Assembly (NCBI GenBank): GCA_928212115.1
Contig: CAKMRJ010005523.1
Location: forward strand, 143,082,943-143,146,942
Reading direction: 5' to 3'
Length of the DNA stretch: 64,000 bases
Origin: Lactuca virosa
Lineage: Eukaryota > Streptophyta > Magnoliopsida > Asterales > Asteraceae
Made by a program: the position numbers and the translations under genes. Within the stretch, counting starts at the first letter, position 1, and every line of letters begins with the position of its first letter. Below are positions 11,835-23,660 of the stretch, piece by piece. The notes below the pieces were generated by a model. It was given only the letters and a program-made list of their open reading frames with translations. It was not told the DNA's origin and ran no database searches.

Positions 11835-11854
11835 GTAGTATGGGCCCGTACTAC
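11835..11854 (+). other. Palindromic hairpin GTAGTA-YGGGCCCR-TACTAC in C leader
   Basis: GTAGTATGGGCCCGTACTAC is self-complementary except for a T/G wobble pair. It is followed by GAAAGCACAGGACCCATAC, conserved in all five copies in the window. It lies about 870 bases after the primer site. Confidence 0.7.
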
Positions 11855-13794
11855 TGAAAGCACAGGACCCATACTTGAAACAAGGAGGATTCCAGAGGTT
11901 CTAAATGGAAGGTAGTAGGGAGATAACATGGTTCGGGTACCATGATTCGTAGCAGAGTGTGTTTCCATCTTTACGAGTTATTCGACGATGGGTGTTCAGA
12001 CCAGGAATGGATATGGTAAACTGTGGGTCCAGAGGGCCATGTCGGTTGAGCTTCGATAGAGTGTACCTTGTGAGGGGATTGAGTTTAGATCCCGAGGAGT
12101 TGACTGGTGGGCTGCCAGTTGGGGTCATAGGACTTGAGGAAAAGTGGAGGTGATACGCGGAGGAGGATTTCGGGCTGGGTTGAGTGATCGATCGATGGTT
12201 GAGATGTCGCATCCTGTGACGAAGATTACACTATTTCCGCTTCTCGTGTGGAGTGAACGAGATAACGAGCTTCTGGTTCCAGAGTTTGGAGGTAATCCTG
12301 TGGGGTACCATATAGTTGCAATGTTTTTCGCCAGAGTGATTGTGGTATGTTTGCTGCGAGGTATTTCTTATACCGTGAAAGAGTTATTTGTGGAGACTAT
12401 GATGAGGACAAGGAGATGCCTTAGTCGAGTCAGTCATGCTTTTAGCAAGAGTTTCAAGTGATCAAGAGGAGTATACTGGGGCGGTGGCCCTCGTTGTCCA
12501 CAATGTGTATCGACTGTGAGAGTGAGGTCTCTGTTTTATGATGATCCACACGATGGGGTTTTGGTCGAGGGGTCGGAGACGCGGTGTGTGATAGTGCATT
12601 ACTGCCAGAGTAAGAGTCGTTACTAGTTCAGTATAGTTGGAGTATCCGGCGGTGTGTCAGTATGAGATTTCTGGATGACTAGAGGCAGTCGCGTTGGGAC
12701 GGTTCAGAGGATTTCATATGAGATTCTAGATATTTGGGGTTGCTTGGTCTCTATCGGAAAGATCATCGAGTTTTACGTGGTACGATTCCATGAGTCAAGA
12801 GTGATGTATCTGGAAACAACCTATGGAGTAGACTGATGGTATGCCAATTGGTGATAGCTTCAAACCCTGAGTGCGGGAGAGCTGGGTATTCCATTGAGAG
12901 GATCAACGATCTGTTCAAGGGCGGTTAGAGCACTGGTTATGGAGATCTGCGGTGCAGACACACGAAGACCTAGTTATGGGTGGACAAGGTCAGGTACAAA
13001 GCGATATGATGTATGTGTATGTGCTTAAGAAAGGATGAGTGAATCCACGGCAGGTGGTCGTTGGTCAGAGAATTTACTGTAGCCAGGGATTTTTCGGGTT
13101 TGCAAATGTTGAGTTCGAAGCAGTTGGGTCACTGAGGTCAGGGTGCAATAGCTGAGATTTGTAGGTTTAAGTATAGATTGTGATCTATACTCCACGGGGG
13201 GCAGCAGTTGAGTTGGCAACCAATTTCTGAGTCGGCATGAGTAGTTTCGTATGGGTTGTGATCAGTAGGGGATGGAGCTTTGGATTTTCGTGAACACGTT
13301 TTCAGTCATTGACGATTCCTCCGTGTTTCAATTTGTGAGATTGGAGTATTTCGAGGTCGCGAGTTGCGTAAGTGGAAGATCAGTGGTTGAGGCAAGAGAT
13401 CGTGAGATGTTGTAATAGTGTACCGAGGTACCCGAGTATGATGTCCTAATTTTTGATCATGTTGAGACTCGAGTTGTGAGATGGCAAGTGCAGTACCGAG
13501 TGACTATTGTTCCAGTGGGAACCCATCAGTTAATTGTCGCCGGAGTGGGACTGTCTAAGGGTGTACCTGTGTTGAGAAAAGTACCTTGCCTACGAGAACT
13601 TATATGAGGAGTGGTGGTGCATAAGTTTGGTGGGTGTGTGCACCTATCTATGTTGGGCTGTGGAGCATGAGTTAGTGAACTCGGTGTAGTGATGACTTGA
13701 TGATGAGATTATGGGGTAATAAGAGAGCGAATGGATCCGAGTGGGATTAATCACTTAGGATTATCAGGGGGAAACCATGGAGTGAGCCCATGGT

Positions 13795-14244
13795 GAGTCA
13801 GTGAGTGAGAGAGTGTTGTAAGACTACGGGGAGCCGTAGCATCCATGAGTCAGTGGGAGAGAGTATCGTGTGGCTACAGAGATCCGTAACATACGTGAGT
13901 CAGAGAAAGGGTATCGTGTGACTGCGGTGATCCGTAGCATTCGTGAGTCAGAGAAAGGGTATTGTGTGACTGCGGAGAGCCGTAGCATAAATGAGTCAAG
14001 TAGAGAGTATCAAGTGACCGCGGAGAGCCGTAGCATACATGAGTCAGAGAGAAAGTATTGTAAGACTACGGGGAGCCGTAACATTCGTGAGTCACCTGGA
14101 GAGAGAGAGAGAGTATTGTGAGACTGCGGGAAGCCGTAACATTCGTGAGGCAATGAGAAAGTGCCATAGGACTACGGGGAGCCGTAGCATTTGTTAGTCA
14201 GTGAGAGAGAGTGTTGTATAACTGCGGGGAGCCGCAGCCTTACT
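13795..14244 (+). repeat. 48-bp minisatellite, nine hairpin units, in element C
   Basis: Units of 46-58 bp start GAGTCA and each holds CTACGG-GGAG-CCGTAG or a variant. Unit 9 reads CTGCGG-GGAG-CCGCAG, changed on both arms. The open frame across five units would encode a 16-residue repeat (RSIRESEKGYCVTAES), but indels break it elsewhere, so coding is unlikely. Confidence 0.85.
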
Positions 14245-15327
14245 AGTCAGGGTGTGATGCAGAGCGGCTCGTAGGCTTGGGTAGCCTCACCAGAGGAGTC
14301 TGTGAGAACCTGGTGGCCGAACCAAGGACGAGACTGGGGTCTCGACAGTGGTCGAAAACCGTTGTGTTTGAGTTAGATAGGGGTTGTCGCGAATCGGACG
14401 GATTGAGGTGTAATGCACACGTATAATCGTGGAACATGGGTCATGAGTTGATTGCTAGATTGGGACGAGTGGTTCCAATTCTATGTCGGACCAGACTCTG
14501 GTGGGTGAGTTTGTCTTTATCTGTGTGAAGGATGAGCAGGTTGGGATTTCAGGTGGATCTCATTCTGAGAGGGATGTATTTCCGTCTGATGTTTTAGACT
14601 TGAGTAGTCTAGTTCGTTGGTTTAGGAAGGACCGCGAGACACATGGAACTAGTGAGTAGTAGACGACAGAGGTCGGAAGTGGGGTGACCTCAGATGGAGT
14701 TGTAGTATTCGCTTGGGGTAAAGCGAACTTCGTGACTTGTGTGTCACGATGGGCCGAGATAGTCATTGTGAGAAGGAAGCCGGTAAGTCGTTTTATTGGG
14801 TGTGTAGTGGGTAACCTTGCAGGTTCAACTATTGGGTCGAGAGTTGACCTGGTGCTCGGTGTTGAAAGGGATATGTGAGAGGGAGCTGGAGTTTTTGCTC
14901 ATAGAGGTCGAGGATACTTTTGAGCGGGCACGATAATTTTCTTGTATTGAGAACAGAGTATTGGGGTTCATTTTGTTCAGATGGGTTCTGATAGTAGTGT
15001 AGTTGATGGGTATCTGGTGACATGTGATCCTTTCGTTCCTTTGGAGTACGATCTGGATCGACTGATATGTCAGGTATGAGTGTTCGGCAGTTGTTATGGT
15101 CAATGATCTAATTTCATCAATCGCATCAAGATAATTAGAGCCGAAGGTATGATTTTGAGATCGGTCATTCGATGAGCGAATGACATGATGATATCTTGCA
15201 TGGGTGGTAGTGCAGGGAGTCAGAACTGGAACCGCAACGACGGGGGATCCGTCCTGTGGCGGGATAGGGAGTTCCTGTATGGGTTGGGTGTCTTGGGAAA
15301 GAGATTTTTGTATGACATGAGACGGCA

Positions 15328-15513
15328 GTGGTGCCATTGGAGGATATTCAGACTGATGATAGCCTGGATTATATTGAGAGGCCGTTTCCGATCTTGGATC
15401 GGAAAGTGAAGGTTCTGAGGAACAAAGAGGTGCCCCTGCTTCAGGTCCAGTGGCAACATCGGAAAAGGTCCGAGTGGACTTGGGAGCCGGAGTCCGAGAT
15501 GCGAGAGCAGTAA
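15328..15513 (+). pseudogene. Gypsy integrase C-terminal remnant of C
   Basis: The end of a Ty3/Gypsy Pol polyprotein: VPLEDIQTDDSLDYIERP, then ILDRKVKVLRNKEVPLLQVQ, then HRKRSEWTWEPESEM. It is homologous to the end of D's integrase (35196-35600). It sits just before the polypurine tract, as expected. Upstream integrase, RNase H and RT are absent or unrecognisable. Confidence 0.85.
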
Positions 15514-15572
15514 CCCGAGTTATTTCCGGAGCGTGACTTCGAGGGAGAAGTCTAATTCTAGTGGGGGAGAAT

Positions 15573-17254
15573 TGTAACATCCCGACTCCCAGGTACTTTA
15601 TTTATTTATTTATTTAATGAGTGACTCAACGAGTTGGGTGTTCGACTCGTTGATTAGAGTTGGATTGAGCATGTGGGTTTAAAGACCGACTCGACGAATC
15701 AGAGAGCCGACTCGCCGAGTAGGCGTTGTGAGATGAAAACCCTAATCTCCGGGGTTCGGGCCTATTTAAGAGAACTTATGTTCTCATTTCCGCCTCACCG
15801 GCTGCCCAACTCCCCTATGTGAAACCCTAAACGTTTGTAGTGAGCTAAGAGAGTTATATAGCTAATCCTTGAGTATTCTAGTGCATCTTTTGAGGAGAAG
15901 AGGAGATTATCCAGCAAGGAGCAAGGAGAAATTGTTGGATCTAGTGCTATTTCTTCCAGAGCTTCTGTGGAAGGTAAAAAGCCTACACCTTTCTCATCTT
16001 ATTGGTTAGATCTCATGATTATGGAAGCTAGGGCTTTTATCACCTTTTATTGGGACTTTGAGTGCATTGAGCTTATCAAGAGGTCTAGAATTCAGATCTG
16101 GACCTTGTGAGGTCCATAGAATCCAAAGGTCCCAGCTTTATCCAGCCATAAGAGAGTTCTTGTGCTTAAACACCTTAGTTAGAGCTTGTAGTGGCATTAT
16201 GGAGCAAATATGCCATGCATGAACGTAAAGATCGAAGCTTTATGTTATAATCAAGCCTTAGGAAGTCAAATCTGGAGTATAGGGCATGGGTTTTGCCTTA
16301 AAGCGTCTGAATGAGAATTTGACTTAAGGGACTCGACGAGTCAATGAGCTGACTCGACGAGTCGGCTAGGGTTTTCACGATGAGACTGAACACGAGATAA
16401 CTCGGCGAGTTGACGGGTCAACTCGGCGAGTTGAGTTGGTTTTCATGAGGCTTCTGAGGAAACGAGTGGACTCGATGATTTGCTTTGATGCACTCGACGA
16501 GTTGGGTGAACAAGGAATGTTGACTCGAGCTTGACTTCTGTTGACTTTTAGGGTTTTGACCTAATATGAGTAATGGAGACCATAGAAGGGTACAATGGTC
16601 TTTTACCCTTCCCAAGAGTTAGTGAGGGGCTAGTGTGAGTTTATTTAGAGTTGTGATTTTTAATTAGATATAATTATCATATGTGTTAGGCGGAGGCTGG
16701 ATCGGTGATTCGTGCACGAGGTGTATTTGCTTGCTTGCTTCGAGGTCAATCTTCTCACTATACTTACCTAGAGTGGTAACCTTTGTGTGACCGGAGGGTC
16801 TTATGTGCTTATTTTGAGTATTGTGATATCCTTCATTATGTCTTTGTGATTTATGTTGTGTATTATCCTGAGCTTACAGAGTTAGGACCAGAGGGTCCAC
16901 CCGAGTTGTGGGACCGGAGGGTCCCACTGAGACACATTGACCAAAGGGTCTTATCTGAGTATAGCCACGAGAGGCTAATGAGATATGTGTGGTATTTTGG
17001 GGAACTTACTAAGCTTCGTGCTTACCATGTTATGTGATATGTGTTTCAGGTACTTTTCAGGATCGCGGGAAGGCGCCGACTTGATTGTACACACACTTGA
17101 GATGGAGTTTATGTTTTGTGGATCCTGGATTTTTAATCAAACAATTATGGAGTTGTGTTTTGATAATTTGACATTTGGGATTTGGTGAAATGTATTTATG
17201 AGAATTAAGTGATTTATAGAACGAAAAATTTGTTTGAAAATTTACGGTGTTACA
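15573..17254 (+). repeat. 3' LTR of C
   Basis: Same order of modules as the 5' LTR. Hairpins are at 16789-16800, 16885-16898, 16910-16925 and 16939-16950. The shared CTCACTAAGC-type block is at 16999-17090, where CTCAC reads CTTAC. Confidence 0.9.
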
Positions 17255-18050
17255 ACCTTCAAAAACGGAGTTCGTATGAACGAGTTAGAATTTTTAATAG
17301 CATATTTACATATTAAAATAAAGTATAAATCATATATATGTATACATATATATACATATGTATATATCATTAGAAAGGTATCGACGATGCGGTCATTATA
17401 AGACTAGTGTTGAGTACTTCCGACATTAGTTTAGTACAAATATCGTTAAATCAATCTAAAATAGTATTATAAAGGGGTGTTTAGTCTTTTATATAACTAT
17501 AAGGTCATTAAGTAGCTATAGAAGGTAGTTTTTGAAAATTCAATTACAATAAACAAGAGTCTCTAGGCTCTCATATTTCTTGCACCATTATCTTGATTCA
17601 AGAGTCTTTCTCTTCTTATCCCCCGAGCATTTCGGTCCCTCGTGATTCGACTTCTCTTTCTGTAGTTTTATTATAGTAAGGTGAGGGCTGAAGCGCTGCA
17701 AGAATCCTTTTTAGAAAGATTCATCGACGAAGTTGTGCCCCTGTAGAGCCCGACTCCTAGCCAAACCCCTTTGTAAGAAAGATATGCTTACCCTACTTTA
17801 AGTATAGCTTATATTTAAAATTAGTATTGTTATTATGAACTTATAATAAATATTTCGGCTAATATTATGATTTATATAAGTGTCGTTGTAATATCTTTTT
17901 AACTACTCGCGGTACGGGGAATCTGGTTTGAAGGGCCGTATAGGGTTGTTGGATTTCAGAACGGCTTAAATGCTAAAATGGTTCTGCCCTCCGGTGTTTC
18001 ATGTCTGGCCCCTGTCTGTACATAGTGGTTGGAAAGTATTGTTTAACGCT

Positions 18051-18054
<4 letters not shown>

Positions 18055-18113
<59 letters not shown>

Positions 18114-18124
18114 ATAATAATAAT
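18055..18124. repeat. (TAA)n microsatellite in B LTR1
   Basis: More than 15 TAA units; the equivalent site is long in LTR3 (27589-27650) and almost absent in LTR2 (about 23093-23103). Confidence 0.95.
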
Positions 18125-19051
18125 ATGTCACGGTAAATATTAGACTAAAATTTAGTGTTAATGATACTAGGTTTCGTTAGAGGAAAGTAAATTAATAGAA
18201 GCGAAACGTTGTTTGAGTTCGGAATCACCACCTTAACCAGTGAGTACATAGTTACATTCATCTTACACATAGATATGAAGTATTTAATCTAAATTACGTG
18301 CTATGTGTGCATATTATATGTGTTCTTGATATCTATGCTGGATGAACGATTTATACTTGTTTTAAATGATTTAAACCGTATATGTATTTTATATCTACGA
18401 AAATGTTGGGTAAAACATGGGTAGATGAAATAGTTGTTGTGTGATAAAATGATGAGAGGCCTCGATGTTTAAGATGATCCAGTCATCTAGCGGAGTATAG
18501 ATGCCAACCACGGACTTAGTGCCTGTTATGCAAACCTTGGCAACGATGGACCTCGTGCCTATTCCTTAGGGGAATCCTTAGGAATGAATGAGTGAATGAT
18601 AAATGATTCTTAGGGCAGATCCGTAAGAAATAAAGAAGATAATAGGGATGGGTAAATGGGTTAATTGTTTGATGATGAAACATAATAACTTTATTATTGT
18701 GGGTTGAAAACCCTATGTACTCACGAGGTTTCTCAACCTGACCCACTCAGTTTAATTGTATCGCATGGGTTGATATGAAGCTACATTACACTGAGAGATT
18801 AAGGAGATGTAGATCACTAGTGTAAATGAATGTAAGGTCTGTTTATGCTTATGTTTCTGTATTGACGATGACATCCCAATGTTTTAACATGGAATAAAAA
18901 TACATTTCTTCGGAAATGCTTTGATAACGTATTTATCATGTTTTTCTGGGAACGAATTCCGCACTATTAATCTTTAAAAGGAATACTCTGATTTTCAAAT
19001 AAGCATAAATAAATTTTTTTAAAATGTCCGTGAATTTGGGGATGCCACAAT

Positions 19052-19063
19052 TGGTATTAGAGC
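19052..19063 (+). promoter_or_regulatory. Primer-binding site, B copy 1
   Basis: TGGTATTAGAGC; one mismatch to the initiator tRNA-Met complement TGGTATCAGAGC found in copy 2. Confidence 0.85.
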
Positions 19064-19448
19064 ATTAGTTTAAGCGAACTAGGAATTTTAGGAAATTTAT
19101 AGACTTAAACTTAGAATGATAAGCGATCATTGTGAGAGTGTGTCTATTATATTTTAGGTAGTACACTTGAATTGACACAAGCACTAGCTTAATTATGGAA
19201 GATGCCTCAAATGCTTTTATGTGCTAAATGATTTATGATGTGCATTATATGATCGGATCTATGGTCTGTTGCCGACCGGATCTGGAAATATTATGTGTTC
19301 AGATTTCTAAACGTTTAATTACGGTATTAGAACTGGCATAAAACTTTTCGGAGTTATAAGGAGATTTATACGTCTATCGTAAATATAGCTTTCCTATTTA
19401 AATTCTCGTCACTGTACACCGAACGTTTAATTTGGTGTATAGATCGAG

Positions 19449-20663
19449 ATGGTAAGAACTCGAAGCGGACTCGGAAACGCTAATGGAAATGTTAATCAGC
19501 GGCCTGTGATTGAGCGTGCACTAGAGGTAATAGCTGCACCCGAGCCAATCACGATGGCAGGAGTCCAAGCGATGATTCGGGCTATGATGGTCGAACAAAG
19601 GGAGGAGATGAGGCAAATATTGCTTGAGAGGGATGAACCTACTGTGCCTATTGTGCAGCCCAAACTGAATGAAGGACTGTCGGAGGAGGGAAATTACAGT
19701 CGTACGGTGAGTCAAGTAGAACCCCAAGTGGTCAGGAGGAACGACCCAGAAAGAGGGATTGACAAGGACGGGCGCATGTATAAGAACTTCTTGGGTGCCA
19801 AACCACCAAGTCTTTCTGGAAGCCCAAAGCTAGTGGAGATTATGGACTGGATCTCGGAGATGGAAATGGTATTTGAAAGCTGCAACTACAGTGATAAGCA
19901 AAAGACCGTATTTGCAGTCAGATAACTAAAGACCAGAGTTTTAAGTTGGTGGAAGTTGTTGGAAGATACAATGTCACGGGGAGAAGCCATGTGGATTTCT
20001 TGGAAAGCATTCATGGAGCAATTAAAAATGCAATATTGCTTAGAGATAGATCTAATAGACCTAAACAACGAGTTTCAGAATCTGAAGAAAGGGAAGATGA
20101 GTGTTGATGAGTATGCCACCGCATTCACCGAGATGATGAAGTTATTACCCTACTTGGTGCCTACTGAACTCTCCAAGATAGATAGGTTTGCTAACAGATT
20201 ACCAACAGACTTTGGCCCAACGGTCAAAATGACAAGTACTTTAAAGACACTTGTTAGAGCAGCTAAGAATGTCGAGACCCAGTTAAGGGAAAAGGGTCTG
20301 GAGAGAGCTGAGGAAGGAGAGAAAAGGAAGTTTGAGGGATCTTCAAGGCCCAACAAGAAGAGAAAATTCTCAAAGTTTGGAGGAGGAGGAGGAGGTGAAG
20401 CAAGATGGTGTGATAAGTGTAAGAAAAAACACTTTGGAAAATGTGGCGAGGAGGTGACATGTTTCAAGTGTAGAAAGTATGGGCATTACGCCAATGAGTG
20501 TACATCCAACAAGAGGGTGTGTTATGAATGTAACGAAGGAGGACATATTTCGAAGAACTGACCAAAGAAGAATGAAGCTTCAAGGCAAAATGTGCCGCCA
20601 AATCCATAGGCGATAGCATTCCAGATGATCCTTGATGAAGCAGGTGACAACACAAGAGAGTAG
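19449..20663 (+). pseudogene. Gypsy-type gag, B copy 1 (two key nonsense changes)
   Basis: Capsid/nucleocapsid protein of an LTR element, which packages element RNA in cytoplasmic particles. It starts MVRTRSGLGNANGN, has a central capsid region (PPSLSGSPKLVEIMDWISEM ... SWKAFMEQLKMQY ... KKGKMSVDEYATAFTEMMK), a Lys/Arg-rich segment, and nucleocapsid knuckles. Knuckle CFKCRKYGHYANEC is complete; the next, CYECNEGGHISKN, ends at TGA where copy 2 has TGC, the fourth zinc ligand. Another stop at 19923-19925 is TAA where copy 2 has CAA. A third in-frame stop lies near the C-terminus. Otherwise the frame is open for about 404 codons, so the copy is only mildly decayed. No protease follows. Confidence 0.9.
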
Positions 20664-20881
20664 GAGTAAGGACCAATAAAGTAGTTGTATAGTATGGTGT
20701 GGTGTAGCCTAATATAAGAGGCATAATGTAGGGTGAACTTGAATACCTATGTAACCATTTCAAGAAATAATATAAACCTTAGTTATGTTATCTGATGTGT
20801 TAAATGAATATGTGAAATTCTTGTAAGGTGACTTGGAGAACTGTGAGACAATACTTGGGACGAGTATGAGTAGGTGTGAAT

Positions 20882-20903
20882 GGTAGTAGAGGCCCAAACT
20901 ACC
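20882..20903 (+). other. Palindrome motif, B copy 1
   Basis: Arms GGTAGT and ACTACC around AGAGGCCCAA, followed by AGAAGCACAGGACTCACAC. It lies about 220 bases after the gag stop. The inner pairs are partly lost compared with copy 2. Confidence 0.6.
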
Positions 20904-21629
20904 AGAAGCACAGGACTCACACTTGGATAAGGGAAAGCCACAAGGTTACCAAGGTGCTAGTAATTGATTCTGTTTGATTCATGTATGTTGTTACCATTGT
21001 TTCGGCAATGACTAAGAAGATGATTTGTTATTCATACCCTAGTAGTCGTATCAAATCGAGTCCGACTAATATGAGTATGTTACGTGGTTCAGAGAACCAA
21101 GTTCGATGTAACATCAGACTTAAGCCAGAAGATCGAAGTGAAAGATAATTGAAGCAATCAATAGAAGTATAGCAATCACCGAGAAAGTTAGAAACTTGTA
21201 GCTAGAAGTGCTACATACTAGATTGTGATTACATCACATTAGAACATGAAGGAAGGAAACTTCCATTCTGGAATTTGACTCTAAAAGACCTGAGTCTAAG
21301 CGTTGCGTCATATGATGAGAAGTCATTAGAATATGACCCATCGGTCTATTAGGGTAATCGAATGAAAGAACTTATCTTAAGTACGTTAAGGAGAAGAAGG
21401 AGTCTCCAATAAGGATTGATTTTGTAACTCGAAGGTTATGATTGAAAGTCCCACATAGGATAGAGAGCGGGTGCAAGATTAAGCACCGCTTGCAGTCTAG
21501 AAGTCCAAGAGTTAGATACACATTCGAAGGAATATAAGAAGTTTCGGTTATTACCTAGGATGAAGAGATAACGTATGGAGTCATTATACAACCCGTGTTC
21601 TGTTGATGATTCCGAGACGTAATCATCCT

Positions 21630-21643
21630 AAGGGGGAGATAAT
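21630..21643 (+). promoter_or_regulatory. Polypurine tract before B LTR2
   Basis: AAGGGGGAGATAAT immediately before TGTAACAC. Confidence 0.85.
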
Positions 21644-21868
21644 TGTAACACTCGCATATTTGGGCTAGTCAATAATAAGCGTTAAAAATGATTTTTTTTT
21701 TATCTAGGATAAATAATCTTAACAAAGTAATAGTTATGGTAAACAATTGTGACATATTTCACGTAATAAAGAAAAATTATGTGAATAATTATATGTTTCA
21801 GGATTATTATAATGTAAATAAGAAAAATCAGCCGAATCGACCGTAAATCGTAAAAATAAGTGCGCCAA

Positions 21869-21913
<45 letters not shown>

Positions 21914-22338
21914 AGTACACGTCTCTTCGATCCCGAAAATTTAAATTTCGTAGAAATCCGACTCCGTATGAATTAGATATGATTTTTATAAGATATAAAA
22001 GTCAGCCGCAAACAACGAATGTATGACGTAAAAAGCTACGAAGAGAATGGTTGACTTTTAGCTAATGCCACCAAAACAAAAATCGTAGTACTCCTTAAAA
22101 TAGGAATTTTGAGAAAAAGAATGTCAAAAACGGAGTTCGTATAAGAGAGTTATGATTTTAGAAAAATTATTTAATTTTATAAAAATTTGGACGAAAACTA
22201 AAGTCAAAATTAGCCGGCGGAGTCTAAACGAAAGTTGTAGATCTCGTCGATAGTTACGCGTGGATATAAAGAACGTTAAAAGCGGACTTCGTATAAACGA
22301 TTTATAATTTTTAATAGCATATTTACGTATTAAAATAA

Positions 22339-22339
<1 letters not shown>

Positions 22340-22416
<77 letters not shown>
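22340..22416. repeat. (TA)n microsatellite in B LTR2
   Basis: About 38 TA units; LTR1 has a short TATACATATA run at the same place (about 17330-17365). Confidence 0.95.
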
Positions 22417-22418
<2 letters not shown>

Positions 22419-22597
22419 TTACAAAGGTATCGACGATACGGTCATTATAAGACTAGTGTGGAGTACTTACGACATTAGTTTAGTACAAATATCGTTAAAT
22501 CTATCTAAAATAGTATTATAAAGGGGTCTTTATTTGTTTATATAACTATAAGGTCATTAAGTAACTATAGAGTGTAGTTTTTTGAAAATTCAATTAC

Positions 22598-22605
22598 TAT
22601 AAATA
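22598..22605 (+). promoter_or_regulatory. TATA box of B LTR2
   Basis: TATAAATA before AGAGCCTCTAGGCTC. Of the three LTRs in the array only this one keeps it: LTR1 is mutated here and LTR3 is deleted. Confidence 0.7.
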
Positions 22606-23552
22606 AGAGCCTCTAGGCTCTCATATTTCTTGCACCAAGAGTCTTTCTCTTCTAATCCCCCGAGCATTTCGGTCTTTCGTGATTCGACTTCTCTTTCTGT
22701 AGTTTTAGTATAGTAAGGTCAGCGCTGAAGCGCTGCAAGAATCTTTTTTAGAAATATTCAGCGACGCAGTTATGCCCCTACAGAGCCTCACTCCTAGCCA
22801 AACCCCCTTGTAAGTAAGATATGCTTACCCTACTTTAAGTATAGCTTATATTTTAAAATTAGTATTGTTATTATGAACTTATAATAAATATTTTGGCTAG
22901 TATTATGACTTATATAAGTGTCGTTATAATATCTTTTTAACTACTCGCGGTACAAGGAATCTGGTTTGAAGGGCCGTATAGGGTTGTTGGATTTTAGAAC
23001 AGCTTAAATGCTAAAATGGTTCTGCCCCCCAGTGTTTCATGTATGGCCTCTGTCTGTACATAGTGGTTGAAAAATATTGTTTAACGCTTATATAATAATA
23101 ATACTAAGACTAATAATTAGTCACGGTAAATATTAGATTAAAATCTAGTGGTAATGATACTAGGTTTCGTCAGAGGCAAGTAAATTAATAGAAGCAAAGC
23201 GTTGTCTGAGTTCGGAATCACCACCTTAACAAGTGAGTACATGGTTACTTTCATATTACACATAGATATGAAGTATTTAATCTAAACTACGTGCTATGTG
23301 TACATATTATCTGTGTTCTTGATATCTATGCTGGATGAACGATTTATACTTGTTTTAAATGATTTAAATTGTATATGTATTTTATATCTACAAAAATGTT
23401 GGGTAAAACATGGGTAGATGAAATAGTTGATGTGTGATAGAATGATGAGAGGCCTCGATGTTTAAGATGATCCAGTCATCTAGTGGAGTATAGATGACGA
23501 CCACGGACTATTTTAGACAGTCCAGTGGAACGCTAGCAGACTCATAACCTAT

Positions 23553-23660
23553 AGGTGTTTTTCAACTAAGTGTTCACTAGGTATTTTTGAACTAAGTGTT
23601 CACTAGGTATTTTTGAACTAAGTGTTCAGCACGTGTTTTGAACTACGTGTTTACCAGATA
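23553..23660 (+). repeat. 26-bp tandem repeat with GAAC-N5-GTTC hairpins, B LTR2
   Basis: Unit TTTTTGAACTAAGTGTTCACTAGG-like, about four copies; each can fold as GAAC-TAAGT-GTTC. LTR3 has the same array at 28120-28260, partly with GTTG. Confidence 0.75.

Larger units (their letters stand above)
10981..15327 (+). other. Internal region of C, largely without coding signal
   Basis: The first about 300 bases resemble the leader of element D (GGTTTGAG..., ATCAGCC.GAACCC, GATAGGCTAGG). The next 4 kb has only short frames and no gag, protease or RT motif I can recognise. It is G-rich and T-rich on the + strand and contains the minisatellite and palindrome described separately. Confidence 0.55.
9305..17254 (+). 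mobile_element. Gypsy-type LTR element C (two LTRs, internal region mostly non-coding)
   Basis: LTRs at 9305-10965 and 15573-17254 are both about 1.67 kb, TGTAACATCCCGACTCCC ... GGTGTTACA, and very similar, so the insertion is fairly young. Internal 4.6 kb: primer site at 10969-10980, leader, palindromic hairpin at 11835, a nine-unit minisatellite at 13795-14244, an integrase C-terminal remnant at 15328-15513 and polypurine tract GTGGGGGAGAAT at 15561-15572. It is inserted in B LTR1; flanks AACGTC (left) and ACCTTC (right) are a degraded target duplication, as uninterrupted B copies read AACGTTAAAAGCGGAC there. Confidence 0.85.
8647..19049 (+). repeat. B LTR1 (interrupted by element C)
   Basis: About 2.45 kb after removing C (9305-17254). 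It starts TGTAACACCCGCAG and ends GGGGATGCCACA. The TATA position seen in LTR2 (TATAAATAAGAG) reads AATAAACAAGAG here (about 17549), so the promoter looks decayed. It contains CA/TA microsatellites at 8873-8934 and a TAA run at 18055-18124. Confidence 0.85.

Noticed and set aside
13870..14121. 83-codon frame with a 16-residue repeat
   Set aside because: The period is a by-product of the 48-bp DNA repeat, and unit length changes break the frame in the other copies.
13795..14244. Regular 48-bp repeat resembling a CRISPR array
   Set aside because: The genome is plant nuclear, units are contiguous with no unique spacers, and they lie inside a retrotransposon.
19052..19063. TGGTATYAGAGC matches (also 24224, 41952 and 45341) as possible tRNA genes
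   Set aside because: Only 12 bases match, next to LTR ends; these are primer-binding sites.
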